Source: Pleurobrachia bachei (taxonomy: Eukaryota; Ctenophora; Tentaculata; Cydippida; Pleurobrachiidae). From it: DNA of 22,759 nucleotides. A program made the translations under genes and the position numbers. The notes beneath the pieces are model-generated. The model worked only from the letters and a program-made list of their open reading frames with translations. It had not been told where the DNA came from and made no database searches. Shown here piece by piece: positions 16,801 through 22,437 of this stretch (positions are counted from its first letter, which is position 1; the number at the start of each line of letters is the position of its first letter). The stretch covers positions 25,959-48,717 of the forward strand of contig AVPN01000561.1 of NCBI GenBank assembly GCA_000695325.1, given 5' to 3'.

Positions 16801-17938
16801 CTCTCTCTCTCTCTCACTCTTTCTTTCTATCTTTCTCTCTATCTTTCTCTCTATCTTTCTCTCTATCTCTCTTTCTCTATCTCGCCAAATAAACAACGCC
16901 CACAACTCTTAGCTGACTGCTGATCTTTTCTTTAATTGTTTTTATCCTTGCTATGTTCTTACCCCCTTTTACAAATATAGTCATAACTTGGCAACCCTAT
17001 CCTTCTCTTGCTTCTCGATCTCAGACTCTCTCTCTGTCTCCTCTTATCTCTCTATCTCCCATCTCTCTGCCTACATGTTTCTCGCTTTCCGTGTAATTTT
17101 CTGCACAAGCGTGTAGCTGGACATAAAATGATAAGGTGTGAGAGCGAATGAGACCCTGTATGATTGGACGGAAAGTGTGACTGTGCGAGATGTCTTTTCA
17201 TGTCGCTTCGTCTATCTTACTATAATAATCGGTGCATGTATAAGCCTCTTTTATATCGCTCCAATGTGTGTGCAATGTGCATCTAGACAAATAGCCTCCC
17301 CGCCCCCATGTCCCATCAATATATACCTGCCCTCCCATCTGTTTTTTTTGTTAACTGTTTGATGAACTATCTCACTTCAACTTTCAATTTTATACCCCTT
17401 TCTACATCAGCTCCTAGTCCTATAGTCCATTTTTTTCAACTGTTCCCTCCCAAAGTTTTGCGCGTCTATCACATGTTAAGTTTATTTAACGTATAGCACG
17501 TGCCACAAAAATTATGAATTTCATAAAATTTCAGTTTTTGAGGGAACAGTTGAAAAATTGGACTTTATTATAATGTAAACTATTCTAACCATTAACTCCA
17601 CACCCCAGGCCAAGCTGAAGGATGAGAACGGCTCAGAGGGAGAGGAAACAGACACGCTCCACCGGGATCCGACTGTCCGGACCCTCAATAAGATAGCTGT
17701 CACTGCAATCGGTAGAAGCTACGCATACCCCACTGATGTAAGTTCATTTACCCGGGGTAAATTACCCCTCTTATGTAGGTGTACAATCAGGACATGGAAA
17801 TAGATCTTATCCATGTTATCATGAACTGGATAATATAATTCTTTGAAATTGAATTGAATAATAAGGTCGAAAAGTAATACTCCTTTCCAATTCCATTCCA
17901 ATAAATAATCTCCTATTTTTCAGCAGCAGTACGTTTGA
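43..17938 (+). CDS. LRP/EGF-precursor-like type I membrane protein, 3' portion (5' end outside window)
   Basis: Multi-exon gene. Exons: 43-212, 405-514, 710-933, 1159-1385, 1815-1913, 2070-2189, 11360-11553, 11675-11824, 12131-12263, 12421-12595, 12826-13008, 13215-13327, 13541-13670, 13914-14076, 14436-14631, 14810-14922, 15094-about 15701/15744, 15848 (or 15856)-15952, 16153-16295, then either 16452-16575 or 16626-16755, 17609-17737, 17924-17938. All introns are GT-AG and phases match at every junction except the end of the 15094 exon, which has several possible donors. The product alternates YWTD-type beta-propeller blades (WVNDKIYW, DSLYWTE, ILYWSE, KRLYWAS) with LRP-type EGF modules, then a transmembrane helix and a short tail. 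This is the LDLR/LRP-family architecture, but I see no LDLa repeats before the membrane and no NPxY endocytosis motif in the tail, so it is not a standard LRP5/6 or LRP1. The likely role is a cell-surface receptor or co-receptor; the ligand is unknown. Confidence 0.88.
710..11553 (+). CDS. Second YWTD propeller, split by a 9.2-kb intron
   Basis: Exons 710-933, 1159-1385, 1815-1913, 2070-2189 and 11360-11553 encode one propeller. Recognisable blade motifs are DYHKSYIYF, DWVNDKIYWA, DPCQGHIYLA, DKDGNKLFFG and DEKVIWTE. The last motif is assembled across the giant intron: exon 2070-2189 ends TGG GA and exon 11360 opens with T GAA AAG, restoring WDEKVIWTE in frame. This junction is the main evidence that the exons on both sides of the nested antisense genes belong to one transcript. 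No blade motif is visibly lost. Confidence 0.85.
957..1010 (+). repeat. Possible third, diverged copy of the intronic repeat
   Basis: GGCAGCGGCGCCACTCCCCA, then TTTTCAGATCGCACCGCCAGACAG, in intron 934-1158. It resembles the two copies near 13.7 and 14.7 kb in the GGCGCCA...CCCCATTT core and the trailing GACAGA. Similarity is weak. Confidence 0.3.
1373..1460 (+). repeat. 34-bp tandem repeat spanning a splice donor
   Basis: The unit starts GGGGTATTTATAGGTTAGTG and is present at 1373-1406, 1407-1440 and 1441-1460 (partial). The first copy holds the end of exon 1159-1385 and its donor, and the extra copies in the intron repeat exon end plus donor. The rest of intron 1386-1814 is AT-rich with no gene seen. 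Confidence 0.85.
2190..2509. other. Intron start with (CT)n microsatellite; 3' flank of nested GPCR
   Basis: A CT/CCCT microsatellite runs from about 2250 to 2342. It could be read as open but is simple sequence. The remainder is AT-rich and contains the poly(A) signal of the antisense GPCR gene. No other gene is seen. Confidence 0.8.
2482..2487 (-). terminator. Poly(A) signal AATAAA of nested GPCR gene
   Basis: TTTATT on the + strand is AATAAA on the - strand, 22 nt after the TAA stop at 2510-2512. It implies a very short 3' UTR and supports real transcription of the antisense gene inside the host intron. Confidence 0.6.
2510..5666 (-). CDS. LDLa-rich class A GPCR (relaxin-receptor/GRL101-like), intronless, nested antisense
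   Basis: Starts at the ATG whose codon is 5664-5666 (in-frame TAG just upstream) with a short signal-like segment MLSIIAHLLLASDATG. A long cysteine-rich ectodomain follows, with degenerate LDLa-like units and two canonical ones (FSCGNGKCIQYEAVCDL...GDGSDERNC and QKCDGKIDCHDLSDEC). Seven hydrophobic helices come next. TM3 ends SLFRI in place of DRY, TM6 has TDTITWVPF, and TM7 has LPLNSVLNPILYGN, the signature of LGR/RXFP-type rhodopsin-family receptors. The loop between TM4 and TM5 is about 90 residues. No leucine-rich repeats are seen, unlike vertebrate RXFP1/2. The gene reads in two overlapping frames: 5666 to about 4650, then about 4650 to 2510, offset by one base within an LDLa unit (…SICG / KCIRRF…). 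This could be a frameshift, an assembly error or an undetected change, so integrity is uncertain. Total length would be about 1,050 residues. It has its own TATA-like box and poly(A) signal. Confidence 0.85.
5839..5846 (-). promoter_or_regulatory. TATA-like box of nested GPCR gene
   Basis: TATTTAAA on the - strand within the palindrome GGGTATTTAAACCC, 173 nt upstream of the start codon at 5666. This implies a transcription start near 5810 and a 5' UTR of roughly 145 nt. The same box is kept at 7902-7909 in the duplicated copy. Confidence 0.4.
6442..6527 (+). repeat. 43-bp tandem repeat carrying a splice-donor-like palindrome
   Basis: Two copies (6442-6484, 6485-6527) of a unit beginning ACTCACTTAGTAAGTGTT. 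Each contains the 13-bp palindrome CACTTAGTAAGTG, whose right half is a consensus GTAAGT donor. The pair is copied in unit 2 (offset 2,057). Confidence 0.8.
6788..7358 (-). CDS. Small secreted six-cysteine protein, copy 1
   Basis: Two exons on the - strand: 7358-7151 (ATG to GCCAAGG) and 6939-6788 (to TAA), with a 211-nt GTATGT...CAG intron. The product is 119 aa: a strong signal peptide (MRFTCLLLVALVGLFVVEA), then GCWKDSKDRAIPTLEG, AIRKCRDVAAAKG, FKIFSVQDGGECFGGP, ASNCRHGKGG and WANNVYRLHCK. The mature part has six cysteines, suggesting three disulphides. I recognise the GCWKD...RAIP.LEG...KC...VQ.GGEC...GKGG..AN.VY pattern as a repeat found in extracellular proteins of cnidarians and other invertebrates, but can give no function. 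An AATAAA (6787-6792 on the + strand) overlaps the stop codon. The start codon is 12 nt from a TIR element, so the 5' UTR or promoter probably lies in transposon-derived DNA. Confidence 0.85.
7371..7487. mobile_element. Truncated copy of the TIR element (117 bp)
   Basis: Identical to 9428-9544, ending where the tandem duplication breaks. Its target site and position relative to the small gene's ATG are the same as in copy 2, so the element inserted before the duplication. Confidence 0.85.
7453..7734 (-). pseudogene. Truncated GPCR 5' copy fused to TIR-element sequence
   Basis: The duplicated promoter and the first ~82 codons of the GPCR (signal-like peptide, CPVTEVGGFL... to FTSTDMF) run across the duplication junction into the TIR element, adding ALDKGSVAQIE and a stop at 7453-7455. 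The result is an open frame of 93 codons with a signal-like start and no membrane segment. Against copy 1 there is one replacement (F to L) and one silent change. It is most simply a 5' gene fragment, but it keeps the TATA-like box and could be expressed as a short secreted chimera. Confidence 0.7.
7488..9544. repeat. Tandem duplication, unit 2
   Basis: Second unit of the duplication. The junction at 7487/7488 joins the interior of the TIR element (ctagag) to the GPCR coding region (caaacatg) with essentially no homology. At its right edge unit 2 continues into the intact remainder of the TIR element, so the ancestral order was GPCR, small gene, TIR element. Confidence 0.92.
8845..9415 (-). 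CDS. Small secreted six-cysteine protein, copy 2
   Basis: Same structure as copy 1: exons 9415-9208 and 8996-8845, 119 aa, identical signal peptide, intron and cysteines. It differs at T40I, T47A, K54Q, H57N, R60V and A108S. Eight coding bases differ and seven of them change the protein, while the intron and flanks are identical by eye. Five of the six replacements fall within residues 40-60. This copy keeps the complete TIR element upstream, whereas copy 1 has only its first 117 bp followed by the duplicated GPCR fragment, so the two copies have different upstream regions. Confidence 0.85.
9428..10229. mobile_element. Non-autonomous TIR DNA transposon (MITE-like), complete
   Basis: Perfect 24-bp terminal inverted repeats start GGGTAGTACGGGGTAATTTG and end with the reverse complement (10206-10229). 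Flanks are TA/TA, or an imperfect 9-bp duplication TAGTTAGTA / TAGTTGGTA. The 802-bp interior has no coding capacity I can see. It carries about a dozen copies of a subterminal motif (AATTGCCCC and its complement), many arranged as inverted pairs around 9815-9950. The family is uncertain: TA would suggest Tc1/mariner-like, while the 9-bp alternative would suggest Mutator-like. Confidence 0.8.
9545..11359. other. Rest of the giant intron: TIR element, SINE-like region, simple repeats
   Basis: After the TIR element (to 10229) come a non-coding stretch with a small hairpin (TTGACACGTGT...ACACGTCAA, about 10401-10425), a tRNA-like SINE head, a degenerate TAACATTTTG-type repeat (about 10750-10820), (GA)n followed by (CT)n (10822-10865), and about 490 bp of AT-rich sequence before the next LRP exon. 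I see no gene. Confidence 0.6.
10678..10749 (-). mobile_element. tRNA-derived SINE head or tRNA-Glu-like pseudogene
   Basis: On the - strand TCCTATA is followed by TGGTGTAGTGG (box A, complement at 10732-10742) and GGTTCGAATC (box B, complement at 10689-10698). The loop CTTCTCATG would place a CTC anticodon, resembling tRNA-Glu. Anticodon and T stems pair poorly, so it is not a functional tRNA. The unique body downstream (toward about 10440) may be the rest of a SINE. Confidence 0.5.
11675..11824 (+). CDS. EGF module exon between propellers
   Basis: Reads LRNPCEMNSCSHLCLQG, then after an insert KSCTCPTGYALL and TTECAD. The cysteine order C-C-C-C-C-C and the NPC...CSHLCL signature are those of LRP inter-propeller EGF modules. 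The loop between the third and fourth cysteines is longer than usual, carrying a charged VEHNGVTEKTK insertion. Donor is GTAAGC and the phase matches the next exon. Confidence 0.85.
12131..13670 (+). CDS. Third YWTD propeller (five exons)
   Basis: Exons 12131-12263, 12421-12595, 12826-13008, 13215-13327 and 13541-13670 give blade motifs NNLVYY, WVTRKLYIVD, HPSRGRIYWI, DYATDSLYWTE and INGNIYYSS. The exons are 113-183 nt with short introns. The blades are diverged relative to the canonical YWTD, but spacing and the hydrophobic core pattern fit a propeller. Intron 12264-12420 ends in a poly-C tract next to the acceptor, and intron 13328-13540 is unremarkable. Confidence 0.82.
13743..13808 (+). 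repeat. Dispersed hairpin repeat, copy in LRP intron
   Basis: TATGGCGGCGCCATA (13743-13757), followed by CCCCATTTGATTCTCAA and a second hairpin ATCTGAGC...GCTCAGAT (ending 13808). It is similar to 14665-14723 and more weakly to 957-1010, all in introns of the same gene. The family is not recognised. Confidence 0.5.
13914..14631 (+). CDS. Third EGF module and start of fourth propeller
   Basis: Exon 13914-14076 ends with NPCGDNNGGCSHFCFIGPG, and exon 14436-14631 continues GGAGKVCGCPSGQKRKNPFTC, so one EGF module is split by an intron, unlike the single-exon EGFs upstream. The remainder of the second exon (KALFVATKGWISVISLG) opens the next propeller. The phases (one base left over, then two bases) agree. 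A Ser/Gln-rich linker (SQSQSSKDK) precedes the module. Confidence 0.84.
14665..14723 (+). repeat. Dispersed hairpin repeat, second copy
   Basis: TATGTCGGCGACATA (14665-14679), followed by CCCCATTTCATTCTCAA and a CGACAGTGCGACAGACAG stretch. It shares its layout with 13743-13808, and the hairpin arms differ by a paired change. Confidence 0.5.
14810..15749 (+). CDS. Fourth propeller, ending in an unusually long exon
   Basis: Exon 14810-14922 encodes SIDIDIRRNILYWSEINPGA. Exon 15094 onward encodes DWNANNLFWVDYEKG, DSQERDLFVSY, DIGSKRLYWAS and LYERAYIQS blades in a single block of about 600 nt or more, several times the length of the gene's other exons. The reading frame stays open to a TGA at 15747-15749. 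Phase-compatible donors before it are GTCAGT at 15702 (phase 0, into 15848) and GTGATA at 15745 (phase 2, into 15856). I cannot decide between these and read-through to the TGA. Confidence 0.85.
14927..14976. promoter_or_regulatory. Two X-box (RFX-type) palindromes
   Basis: GTTACCATGGTAAC (14927-14940) and GTTACCATGGCAAC (14963-14976) both match the RFX-factor X-box pattern of two half sites around AT, 36 bp apart start to start. The first overlaps the splice donor of exon 14810-14922. Function is inference. Confidence 0.35.
15848..16295 (+). CDS. Juxtamembrane EGF-like modules
   Basis: Exon 15848 (or 15856)-15952 encodes CKEDEICIPSDVEALCKCG and onward, a cysteine-rich EGF-like piece. Exon 16153-16295 encodes NNCPDNYCHSHGTCTAY... 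and then RCDCEDGYSRPR, an EGF module lacking only its last cysteine. That cysteine is supplied by the first codons of whichever transmembrane exon follows. The donor after 16295 lies inside a (GT)n run. Confidence 0.85.
16296..16400 (+). repeat. (GT)n-rich microsatellite starting at a splice donor
   Basis: Begins with the donor GT of exon 16153-16295 and continues as GT repeats to about 16318, then imperfect TGTCTG/TTTG repeats. It occupies most of the intron before alternative exons A and B. Confidence 0.85.
16452..16575 (+). CDS. Alternative transmembrane exon A
   Basis: Acceptor CCCTACCCAG, donor GTAAGC. It enters needing one base to finish an Arg codon and leaves at phase 0. It encodes (R)CEKKSGAGSRVIE, then a hydrophobic run of about 20 residues rich in Ile and Val, then WFCNRWCRRNVKG. 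The first Cys completes the preceding EGF module. The basic, cysteine-containing end marks the cytoplasmic side and could be palmitoylated. Splicing A to B would shift the frame and hit a stop in B, so A and B exclude each other. Confidence 0.85.
16626..16755 (+). CDS. Alternative transmembrane exon B
   Basis: Acceptor CCCTTCCTAG, donor GTCAGT. Entry and exit phases are identical to exon A. It encodes (R)CDADESAGYILP, then a Gly/Ala/Val-rich hydrophobic helix (VGVAGVLSIVAIGAVV), then LWCRKNCSERFKQ. The layout of Cys, acidic linker, helix and basic Cys pair parallels exon A, while the helix itself is different. The intron between A and B is only 50 nt. Confidence 0.83.
16756..17608 (+). other. 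Longest downstream intron of the LRP-like gene
   Basis: Contains a CT-rich microsatellite (16784-16880) and AT/CT-rich sequence. At 17136-17290 there is a stretch with an acceptor-like AAG|G TGT GAG and a hydrophobic open segment (FVYLTIIIGACISLFYIAPM), described as a possible decayed third transmembrane exon. No intact exon is seen. Confidence 0.5.
17609..17938 (+). CDS. Cytoplasmic tail exons and stop
   Basis: Exon 17609-17737 begins at phase 0 (AKLKDENGSEGEETDTLHR..., then IAVTAIGRSYAYPTD) and ends at a GTAAGT donor. The last exon follows a CAGCAGCAG acceptor and adds QQYV, QYV or YV before TGA (17936-17938), depending on which AG is used. The tail is about 46 residues, with an acidic Ser/Thr stretch and several tyrosines, and without NPxY or a typical dileucine signal. 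Confidence 0.82.
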
Positions 17939-18608
17939 CACACGGGGATAGGACAATAGATTTAGTTAATTAATTATTAATCTTATTATATATTCATGAA
18001 TCCCAGCCATGTGTTACTGTAAATGCAAGGGTAAACTGTGATTCTTGTGTGAGAGAGAGCAGGAGAGAGAGAATTTTTTATTACGTCCGTGGGTTAGTTA
18101 TATAAAACTACAATTGTGTGTGTTTTAGAGCGAGAGTTTTTGACCCCCTCCTAATCATTCTTTTGAAATATCTGTTCCGCAATCTCCCTGAAATTGAGGG
18201 CGTCGAGAATATTTATATTGTGACTGGGAAAAGATAGCCCGTTATATTGTTGGCATGTGATATCAATTAGGGATCAATTATCAAGTGATCAGAACTGAGA
18301 TAATATGAGACACCCTGTACGTTTTACTATTATTAGTTAGGCGAGCGAGTAATCTTGTCCATGATCGAGTAACTAGGCTCGAGACTGAGAGACAGAAAGA
18401 AAAAGAGCGAGAGAGAAAGAGAGAGGAAAGAAGAACAAGAACGGTTACGGTCTTCAGTTTTGTAAAATTTGTACATTTTTGCAAAGTTCAGTTATTGTAG
18501 TTGATCACCGTCATGATAAGCTGACCCAGTATTGTTGTTTCCCACCGATCCATCTCTTCTTTCCTCTCTCTTTTCATAATGCGTGATATAGAGACATCAT
18601 TATCAATG
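17939..18608. other. 3' flank of the LRP-like gene
   Basis: AT-rich, with GA-rich simple sequence at 18048-18070 and 18385-18432. Apart from the weak poly(A) candidate at 18101, I see no gene or element up to the transposon at 18609. Confidence 0.6.
18101..18106 (+). promoter_or_regulatory. Possible variant poly(A) signal of the LRP-like gene
   Basis: TATAAA about 160 nt after the stop, followed within 15 nt by a GT-rich tract (tgtgtgtgtttt). No AATAAA is seen between the stop and this point. The hexamer variant and downstream GU-rich element fit a weak polyadenylation site; this is inference. Confidence 0.3.
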
Positions 18609-18718
18609 GGTAGGCGGACTCTAGTGCTAACGGACTCTTTATCTAAATTCAAGGCGGACTCTATATCTAAAAACGGACTCTTTATCTACAGTTAGACTTT
18701 GAAAAAAGTTTAGATATA

Positions 18719-19020
18719 GAGTCCGCCCTGTGTAGACTTTTTAGACATAGATTACCCTGGTACATTTTGGCGCCAAATCTCCCAAACCGGACTCTATGTC
18801 TAAAACCCGAAACCAACCCAAAAACTAACCCTAACAATCACCCTATAGGGTTCGAGGTTAGGTTTAGGGCCCTAAACCTAACCTCGAACCCTATAGGGTG
18901 ATTGTTAGGGTTAGTTTTTGGGTTGGTTTCGGGTTTTAGACATAGAGTCCGGTTTGGGAGATTTGGCGCCAAAATGTACCAGGGTAATCTATGTCTAAAA
19001 AGTCTACACAGGGCGGACTC
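18719..19020. repeat. Perfect 302-bp palindrome inside the foldback element
   Basis: Two 151-bp arms meet at GGGCCC (18867-18872) with no spacer. I see no mismatch between the arms. They include TTAGGG/CCCTAA-like words (CCCTAAACCTAACC), but these are not telomeric arrays. Confidence 0.9.
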
Positions 19021-19957
19021 TGGCCTGATGGCCGAAATCTCGAGTTCGCTGAGAATGGCGGACTCTATATTATCTAATGTAGATTTATTTAGATAAAGAG
19101 TCCGCCCTGTGTAGACTTTTTAGACATAGATTACCCTGGTACATTTTGGCGCCAAATCTCCCAAACCGGACTCTATGTCTAAAACCCGAAACCAACCCAA
19201 AAACTAACCCTAACAATCACCCTAAACCTAACCTCGAACCCAAATAATATCCCTAACACTACTAAACTAGTATAGAGGTACAGCAAACTCTCGTTTCCGG
19301 CCTGATGGCCGAAATCTCGAGTTCGCTGAGAATGGCGGACTCTATATTATCTAATGTAGATTTATTTAGATAAAGAGTCCGCCCTGTGTAGACTTTTTAG
19401 ACATAGATTACCCTGGTACATTTTGGCGCCAAATCTCCCAAACCGGACTCTATGTCTAAAACCCGAAACCAACCCAAAAACTAACCCTAACAATCACCCT
19501 AAACCTAACCTCGAACCCAAATAATATCCCTAACACTACTAAACTAGTATAGAGGTACAGCAAACTCTCGTTTCCGGCCTGATGGCCGAAATCTCGAGTT
19601 CGCTGAGAATGGCGGACTCTATATTATCTAATGTAGATTTATTTAGATAAAGAGTCCGCCCTGTGTAGACTTTTTAGACATAGATTACCCTGGTACATTT
19701 TGGCGCCAAATCTCCCAAACCGGACTCTATGTCTAAAACCCGAAACCAACCCAAAAACTAACCCTAACAATCACCCTAAACCTAACCTCGAACCCAAATA
19801 ATATCCCTAACACTACTAAACTAGTATAGAGGTACAGCAAACTCTCGTTTCCGGCCTGATGGCCGAAATCTCGAGTTCGCTGAGAATGGCGGACTCTATA
19901 TTATCTAATGTAGATTTATTTAGATAAAGAGTCCGCCCTGTGTAGACTTTTTAGACA
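19021..19957. repeat. 277-bp tandem array, about 3.4 units
   Basis: The anchor GTCCGCCCTGTG recurs at 19100, 19377, 19654 and 19931, exactly 277 bp apart. Each unit carries an inverted pair around GGCGGACTCT...AGAGTCCGCC and a copy of most of the palindrome arm. Units look identical by eye, implying recent amplification or homogenisation. Confidence 0.9.
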
Positions 19958-20066
19958 GAGTCCCTCTAGAGTTTAGACTTATTTGGACTCTTTATCTAAA
20001 TCTTAATTTAGATAAAGAGTCCACTTGCACTGTAGACTTAGAGTGTAGCACTAGAGTCCGCCTACC

Positions 20067-21289
20067 TTATCAATGCATTGTTTGATATAATGATTGTTTT
20101 ATAGTAGGGGTGTTTTTTCTGGTTAAAACTTTTTGTCAATGTCATATATTGAGCGGTGGTTTAAACGCCTCCTGGTATAGATACTAATTTATTTTAGGTT
20201 TTTGAAAATAACAATTGTTTTACTTTGAATTTGATCAATTAACTTGAGAATGAGAGAATCTAAAATTCTCGGGGGTTTCTTCTATTTCATAATGGGACCA
20301 TTGTTCTCAGTTCTCCAACCGAGAATTGACATGTTCCTTGCCTTGTCTGTGAACTCTCACACCGGACCGAAGGTTGCCATGTGCTATAGCATGCTAATGC
20401 TATGCGGTCTGTCCAATCGGCAAACAGAGAGTGAAGGAACTTGGTACCATTGCTACCTCGCTGCTCTGGGCCTGCTCTGTGTGAGCTCAATCTCGGTCGC
20501 GCTAGGTGTCAATGACACCAATGAAGGAACCATCTCAAGAAATCCGAGCGTGACTATTGGCCAAGGCTCACCGAGCCGGTCAAGCAAGATTTGTCTCGCG
20601 GTGCCAGACCCTTGCCGGTCTTCTTGGAGCCGGGAGCGACTTGGTCCAGTTCCACCCAAGTCCAAACAACCTATACTAGTAGAACTTTGCCATGCTACAC
20701 TGTCTGTCTGTTCGGCACTAAGCTCACGTAAGCTCACACCGGGCCGAAGACAAGGAACATGTCAAGTAGAACTGGGGATCCGGCTTAAGCTGAAATTCCC
20801 ACGGTTTGTGCGCGGACCAACTTACCGCGCGGCGGTTCTGTGTTTTTTGTTTTCATCTCTGGCACGGCGCGTTACACAGATGCCCTCTACCAAAGTGTGC
20901 CTGTGTGACAATTATCTACCAGGCCATTCATTCCAATTCCAGAAGCCACAAACCGGTTATTAAAGTAACCCTTCATCCTGTTGACATTAATCCTTGTTTT
21001 CCAATGCCAGAAATAACCTCGTGGAATAGAAGGTGCTTGAGTGAAACGGCCGACTGATTTAGGTATCGGTGAAATAATTAATAAAAAGACAAAGTTCATG
21101 AGTACCAAATAAATTATCACTACAAATTGTATACAAAGTGTTTTTTGGTATGTTCGGTAAGTTTTCAATATCATTACTTTACTCATTATATATCAGCTAA
21201 AAAATTCCCGCCTCAAAAGCACACACACTCTCTCAATCCCAAATCAATCGCTCTATATTGCTAAACGTATGATTACCAATGGTAACCAA
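20067..21289. other. Intergenic region between foldback element and TMEM69
   Basis: An open stretch at 20244-20963 has no recognisable domain and overlaps an inverted-repeat segment, so I do not call it a gene. TTGACATGTTCCTTG (20326-20340) is inverted at 20751-20765, and CTCACACCGG.CCGAAG occurs directly at about 20356 and 20733, suggesting an unclassified non-autonomous element of ~440 bp. The rest (20970-21289) is AT-rich. Confidence 0.4.
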
Positions 21290-22431
21290 TCACAGCTCAC
21301 TGTCTCTCCACGCCACCCATTTCGCCCTATAATCCGTGATCTGCTGTTTAACCCCCAAATCTCTCTCCTCCATCTGTTTGACCCACAGCAGTATACCGAT
21401 ACTGGATAGAGCCCCTGCTGAAAGGATCAGACGGAGAACTTTGAACCAAGCTGGGTATCCCGTCCAAAGGAGGTCTACGGTACCGGCGAGAAGGAGTCCA
21501 CCTGTAACTGGTATATACCTGCAGGGGAGATGATTTCAATATATAGTATAGCTGTCTCAAATGATTTTGATTTTCAAAATTAAAAGACTGTCCTCTGCGA
21601 CGTTACCAGTTACACACAATGCAATTCACCAAATAGCGTGTTCGCCTGACCAGTAAATTACCCCTATTTTGTATCTCATATACATCCACCTATAGACAAC
21701 TAACATACCACTTACCCAAGAGGTGCCTGTATGAGGAGCCCAGACCAGGCTAGAAGTGATGGTGTCACACTGTAGCTCAGGTTCTTCCAATCAGGGGGCT
21801 GACCAGAACCAGGGGCGAGGGTTAGGCCCCATCTCACCCCACCTGAAATGAGAGGAGTGTTTGTGTTCTATAGTTTTAACGGAGGGTAACAAGAATAATT
21901 CGCCAGTGCTAAAAGTATTGGGAGGCGGGAGAATTTAAAATCTAAGATGTCGAAGTTTCACTGTCCACTCTAACTTTTACAATCAACATTACAACTCGAA
22001 CTTCGATTACCTATGAAGGAAAGTATTGTTGCAGCGTACGCAATGTGCATGGCCTCCCCGTCCAGACAGTAGGTATAGTTGTTGTGGACCATGTATAGGG
22101 GTGGGGCGTAGAATGGTATCAACCCACTTAGACCTAGGGATGGGACACTGATTACTAGCGGATATATTACCCTAGTTTATTTAAAGAGAATGTAATTGGA
22201 GCCGGCCTGTTAGGTACCTAAAGAGAATGCAGGTAGATAGGATGTTGTTGGTTTAACAGCTGGTGATGTAGATTTGTAACACACTGATCCTAACGATGTT
22301 GGATCACGTTGACACACTGATCCTAATGTTGTTGGATCACGTTGTACACTACAAGGGTACAAAGTTGATCGGATGGAGAGTGATCGCACTGTACCTGCTC
22401 CACACACAGGGGTACTGCAGAAACGCCGCAT
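21290..22431 (-). CDS. TMEM69: TMEM69 (DUF3429) mitochondrial-type multi-pass membrane protein
   Basis: Four coding exons on the - strand: 22431-22218, 22154-22011, 21842-21716 and 21518-21290, all GT-AG with matching phases, 237 aa from the ATG at 22431. Motifs in order: basic N terminus (MRRFCST...VRSLSIRS), GLSGLIPFYAPPLY, YAATILSFIGGVRWG, PPDWKNLSYSVTPSLLAW, GYPAWFKVLRLILSAG, and a charged C terminus. The LIPF, SF.GG.RWG, PD..NL and YP.WFK.LR signatures match vertebrate TMEM69, and length is close to the human protein. About five hydrophobic segments are present. The Arg/Ser-rich start suggests import into mitochondria. The molecular function of TMEM69 is not established. An upstream exon ending 22598 (GTGAGT donor) is phase-compatible with an acceptor at 22442 and would add a few residues (start at 22614 or 22605). 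Confidence 0.88.
22272..22337 (-). repeat. 33-bp coding tandem repeat in TMEM69 presequence
   Basis: Two 33-bp copies encode QRDPTTLGSVC and QRDPTSLGSVC in the first coding exon. The period is a multiple of three, so frame is kept. It lengthens the N-terminal leader without touching the membrane domain. Confidence 0.8.
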
Positions 22432-22437
22432 TATCAA

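Larger units (their letters stand above)
18609..20066. mobile_element. Foldback TIR DNA transposon, Mutator-like by target-site length
   Basis: Terminal inverted repeats of 21 bp (starting GGTAGGCGGACTCTAGTGCT; right copy ends at 20066) are flanked by a perfect 9-bp direct repeat TTATCAATG at 18600-18608 and 20067-20075. A 9-bp target duplication is typical of Mutator-like elements. The 1,458-bp interior is non-coding. It contains a perfect palindrome (18719-19020), a 277-bp tandem array (19021-19957) and a terminal hairpin (19984-20023). The motif GGACTCTTTATCTAAAT recurs in both orientations. It must be mobilised by an enzyme encoded elsewhere. Confidence 0.8.

Noticed and set aside
16230-16817. 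- strand open frame opposite the transmembrane exons
   Set aside because: Composed of complement of GT/CT simple repeats and real exons on the other strand; His/Thr-rich low complexity.
18719-19957. Telomeric or subtelomeric repeat array
   Set aside because: CCCTAA-like words are few and not tandem; period is 277 bp and the block lies inside TIRs with a 9-bp target duplication.
19021-19957. CRISPR-like array
   Set aside because: Whole 277-bp units are identical without unique spacers, in a eukaryotic transposon.
20244-20963. Long + strand open frame (239 codons) as a gene
   Set aside because: No recognisable domain, several overlapping open frames on both strands, and it spans an inverted/direct repeat cluster.
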